The notes under the pieces were generated by a model. It was not told the DNA's origin. It searched no databases and worked only from the letters and a program-made list of their open reading frames with translations. This document shows, piece after piece, positions 6,260 through 6,840 of a DNA stretch of 6,840 bases. Each line of letters starts with the position of its first letter. The stretch's first letter is position 1. Source of the stretch: Methanosarcinales archaeon. Its GTDB lineage: Archaea; Halobacteriota; Methanosarcinia; Methanosarcinales; Methanogasteraceae. The stretch covers positions 1 through 6,840 of the forward strand of contig JAUVEF010000062.1 of the NCBI GenBank assembly GCA_030594905.1, in the 5' to 3' direction. The position numbers and the translations under genes are program-made.

Positions 6260-6465
6260 AACCTGTAATCAACATCGGTAAGAATGGTGTTACTGACAAC
6301 ATCATTGACGAGGTCAGAGACCAGATGAAAGGGAAAAGCGAGATCAAGATACGGATTTTAAAGAATGCTCCCGGATCTGCGGCAGAGGTTGCCGGAGAAG
6401 TAGCTTCAAGAACCGGTTTTGGGCTTGTTGACGTGCGCGGGCACACCGCTATACTGTCGAGATGA
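6256..6465 (+). CDS. CRM-domain (YhbY-like) small RNA-binding protein
   Basis: A 69-residue protein that is essentially one CRM domain: VINIGKNGVTDNIIDEVRDQM with the GxxG loop GKNG (residues 8-11), then KSEIKIRIL, a helix over the AAEVAGEVASRTG region, and LVDVRGHTAILSR as the last strand. CRM proteins bind structured RNA; bacterial YhbY associates with pre-50S ribosomal particles, and plant CRM proteins act in intron splicing. Single-domain versions are common in archaea. The start overlaps the Roadblock stop as ATGA, and no strong Shine-Dalgarno is seen, so translation probably depends on coupling. Its 3' end overlaps the convergent glycosylase gene by 17 bp. A functional link to the GTPase/Roadblock pair is suggested only by position. 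Confidence 0.88.
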   Translation: MKPVINIGKNGVTDNIIDEVRDQMKGKSEIKIRILKNAPGSAAEVAGEVASRTGFGLVDVRGHTAILSR

Positions 6466-6840
6466 TGCACTCATCACATCGTTTTCGCACGCAGTATTCC
6501 TTACCATACATAACGATAAGCGCGTGAAACTCCTGATACAACGGGACGTTTTCTGGCAGCAGGTCCTCAAAGTGTCGCTGCAACGCGTCATATCCGCCAT
6601 CGATGCCGATGCAATTGCAGATTCTTGTGGTGTACGCATCGATCACGAATACAGGCTTGTGCGCGGCATAAAGTATGATGCTGTCAGCGGTTTCCGGTCC
6701 GACCCCTTTAAGCGACAGTAGCTCCTTCTGGAGTTCGCTGATTGGTTTTTCAAGGATCCTGGATATCCCGTTTTTAGAGAAATGCTGCGATAACAATTGC
6801 AATCGTTCCGCTTTCTGCCTGTAAAATCCTGTGCACCGGA
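6449..6840 (-). CDS. HhH-GPD DNA glycosylase, endonuclease III-related (5' end outside window)
   Basis: The frame is open to the right edge: beyond an in-frame TTG at 6802 it continues with GFYRQKAERL, a conserved stretch of endonuclease III-related proteins, so the true start lies outside the window. The helix-hairpin-helix reads LLSLKGVGPETADSI. The catalytic Asp is in VIDAYTTRI (codon at 6638-6640). Where E. coli Nth has its catalytic Lys (GVGRKTA), this protein has Glu (codon at 6692-6694), as I recall for MagIII-like and other 'endonuclease III-related' glycosylases. A monofunctional base excision glycosylase is therefore more likely than a bifunctional AP lyase; the substrate is unknown. 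The C-terminus has C-x4-C-x2-C and ends five residues later with TAG, so the fourth cysteine of the usual iron-sulfur cluster is missing. It overlaps the CRM gene tail to tail. Confidence 0.88.
   Translation of the reverse strand, partial: RCTGFYRQKAERLQLLSQHFSKNGISRILEKPISELQKELLSLKGVGPETADSIILYAAHKPVFVIDAYTTRICNCIGIDGGYDALQRHFEDLLPENVPLYQEFHALIVMYGKEYCVRKRCDECIISTV

Noticed and set aside
6446..6451. The TAG stop of the glycosylase gene read through as pyrrolysine to recover a fourth cysteine.
   Set aside because: Read-through gives a cysteine seven residues beyond the third one, whereas the cluster pattern needs about five. The extension is also antisense to the CRM gene, and no evidence of pyrrolysine use is visible here.
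1..6840. CRISPR arrays, tRNA or rRNA genes, complete insertion sequences.
   Set aside because: No regularly spaced repeats, tRNA-like cloverleaf, rRNA signature or transposase motif was seen by eye.

Overview
The window reads as a piece of an archaeal, probably euryarchaeal, chromosome of mid GC content. Evidence for this: an archaeal-type RNase HII, a MetRS with two zinc knuckles and a fused C-terminal tRNA-binding domain, KaiC/RAD55-like ATPases, an archaeal Roadblock/LC7 protein, a single-domain CRM (YhbY-like) protein, T/A-rich TATA-like boxes, Shine-Dalgarno sites of the GGAGGTG type, and ATGA stop/start overlaps. I cannot name the species; a methanogen-related lineage is a guess.

Layout. 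Positions 1-198 hold a strongly structured stretch: a small hairpin, then a 20-bp inverted repeat whose right arm is split by 7 nt. A possible gene start on the minus strand overlaps it. An ADP-ribosylglycohydrolase gene follows (199-1119, +). It converges on metG (1222-3213, -), and each gene has its own hairpin-type terminator candidate in the 102-bp gap. metG and rnhB (3293-3964, +) diverge from a 79-bp gap that lacks Shine-Dalgarno sites, so both may be leaderless.

The most interesting part is a tight four-gene plus-strand cluster behind its own TATA-like box. It contains (1) a KaiC-like RecA-fold protein with altered Walker A and B motifs (4021-4713); (2) a fusion of a second, even more degenerate KaiC-like domain with an apparently intact small Ras-like GTPase of the COG2229/CvnD-like type (4719-5900); (3) a Roadblock/LC7 protein (5897-6259); and (4) a small CRM/YhbY-type RNA-binding protein (6256-6465). 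The last two joints are 4-bp ATGA overlaps, so genes 2-4 are probably translationally coupled. The suggested reading is a GTPase switch: the Roadblock protein acts as GTPase partner, and the two RecA-like domains act as scaffold or sensor rather than as ATP motors. The CRM protein either marks an output towards RNA/ribosomes or is a passenger.

The cluster ends in a 17-bp tail-to-tail overlap with a minus-strand HhH-GPD DNA glycosylase gene that runs off the right edge (6449-6840). That glycosylase has Glu where endonuclease III has its catalytic Lys, and its C-terminal cysteine cluster stops after three cysteines.
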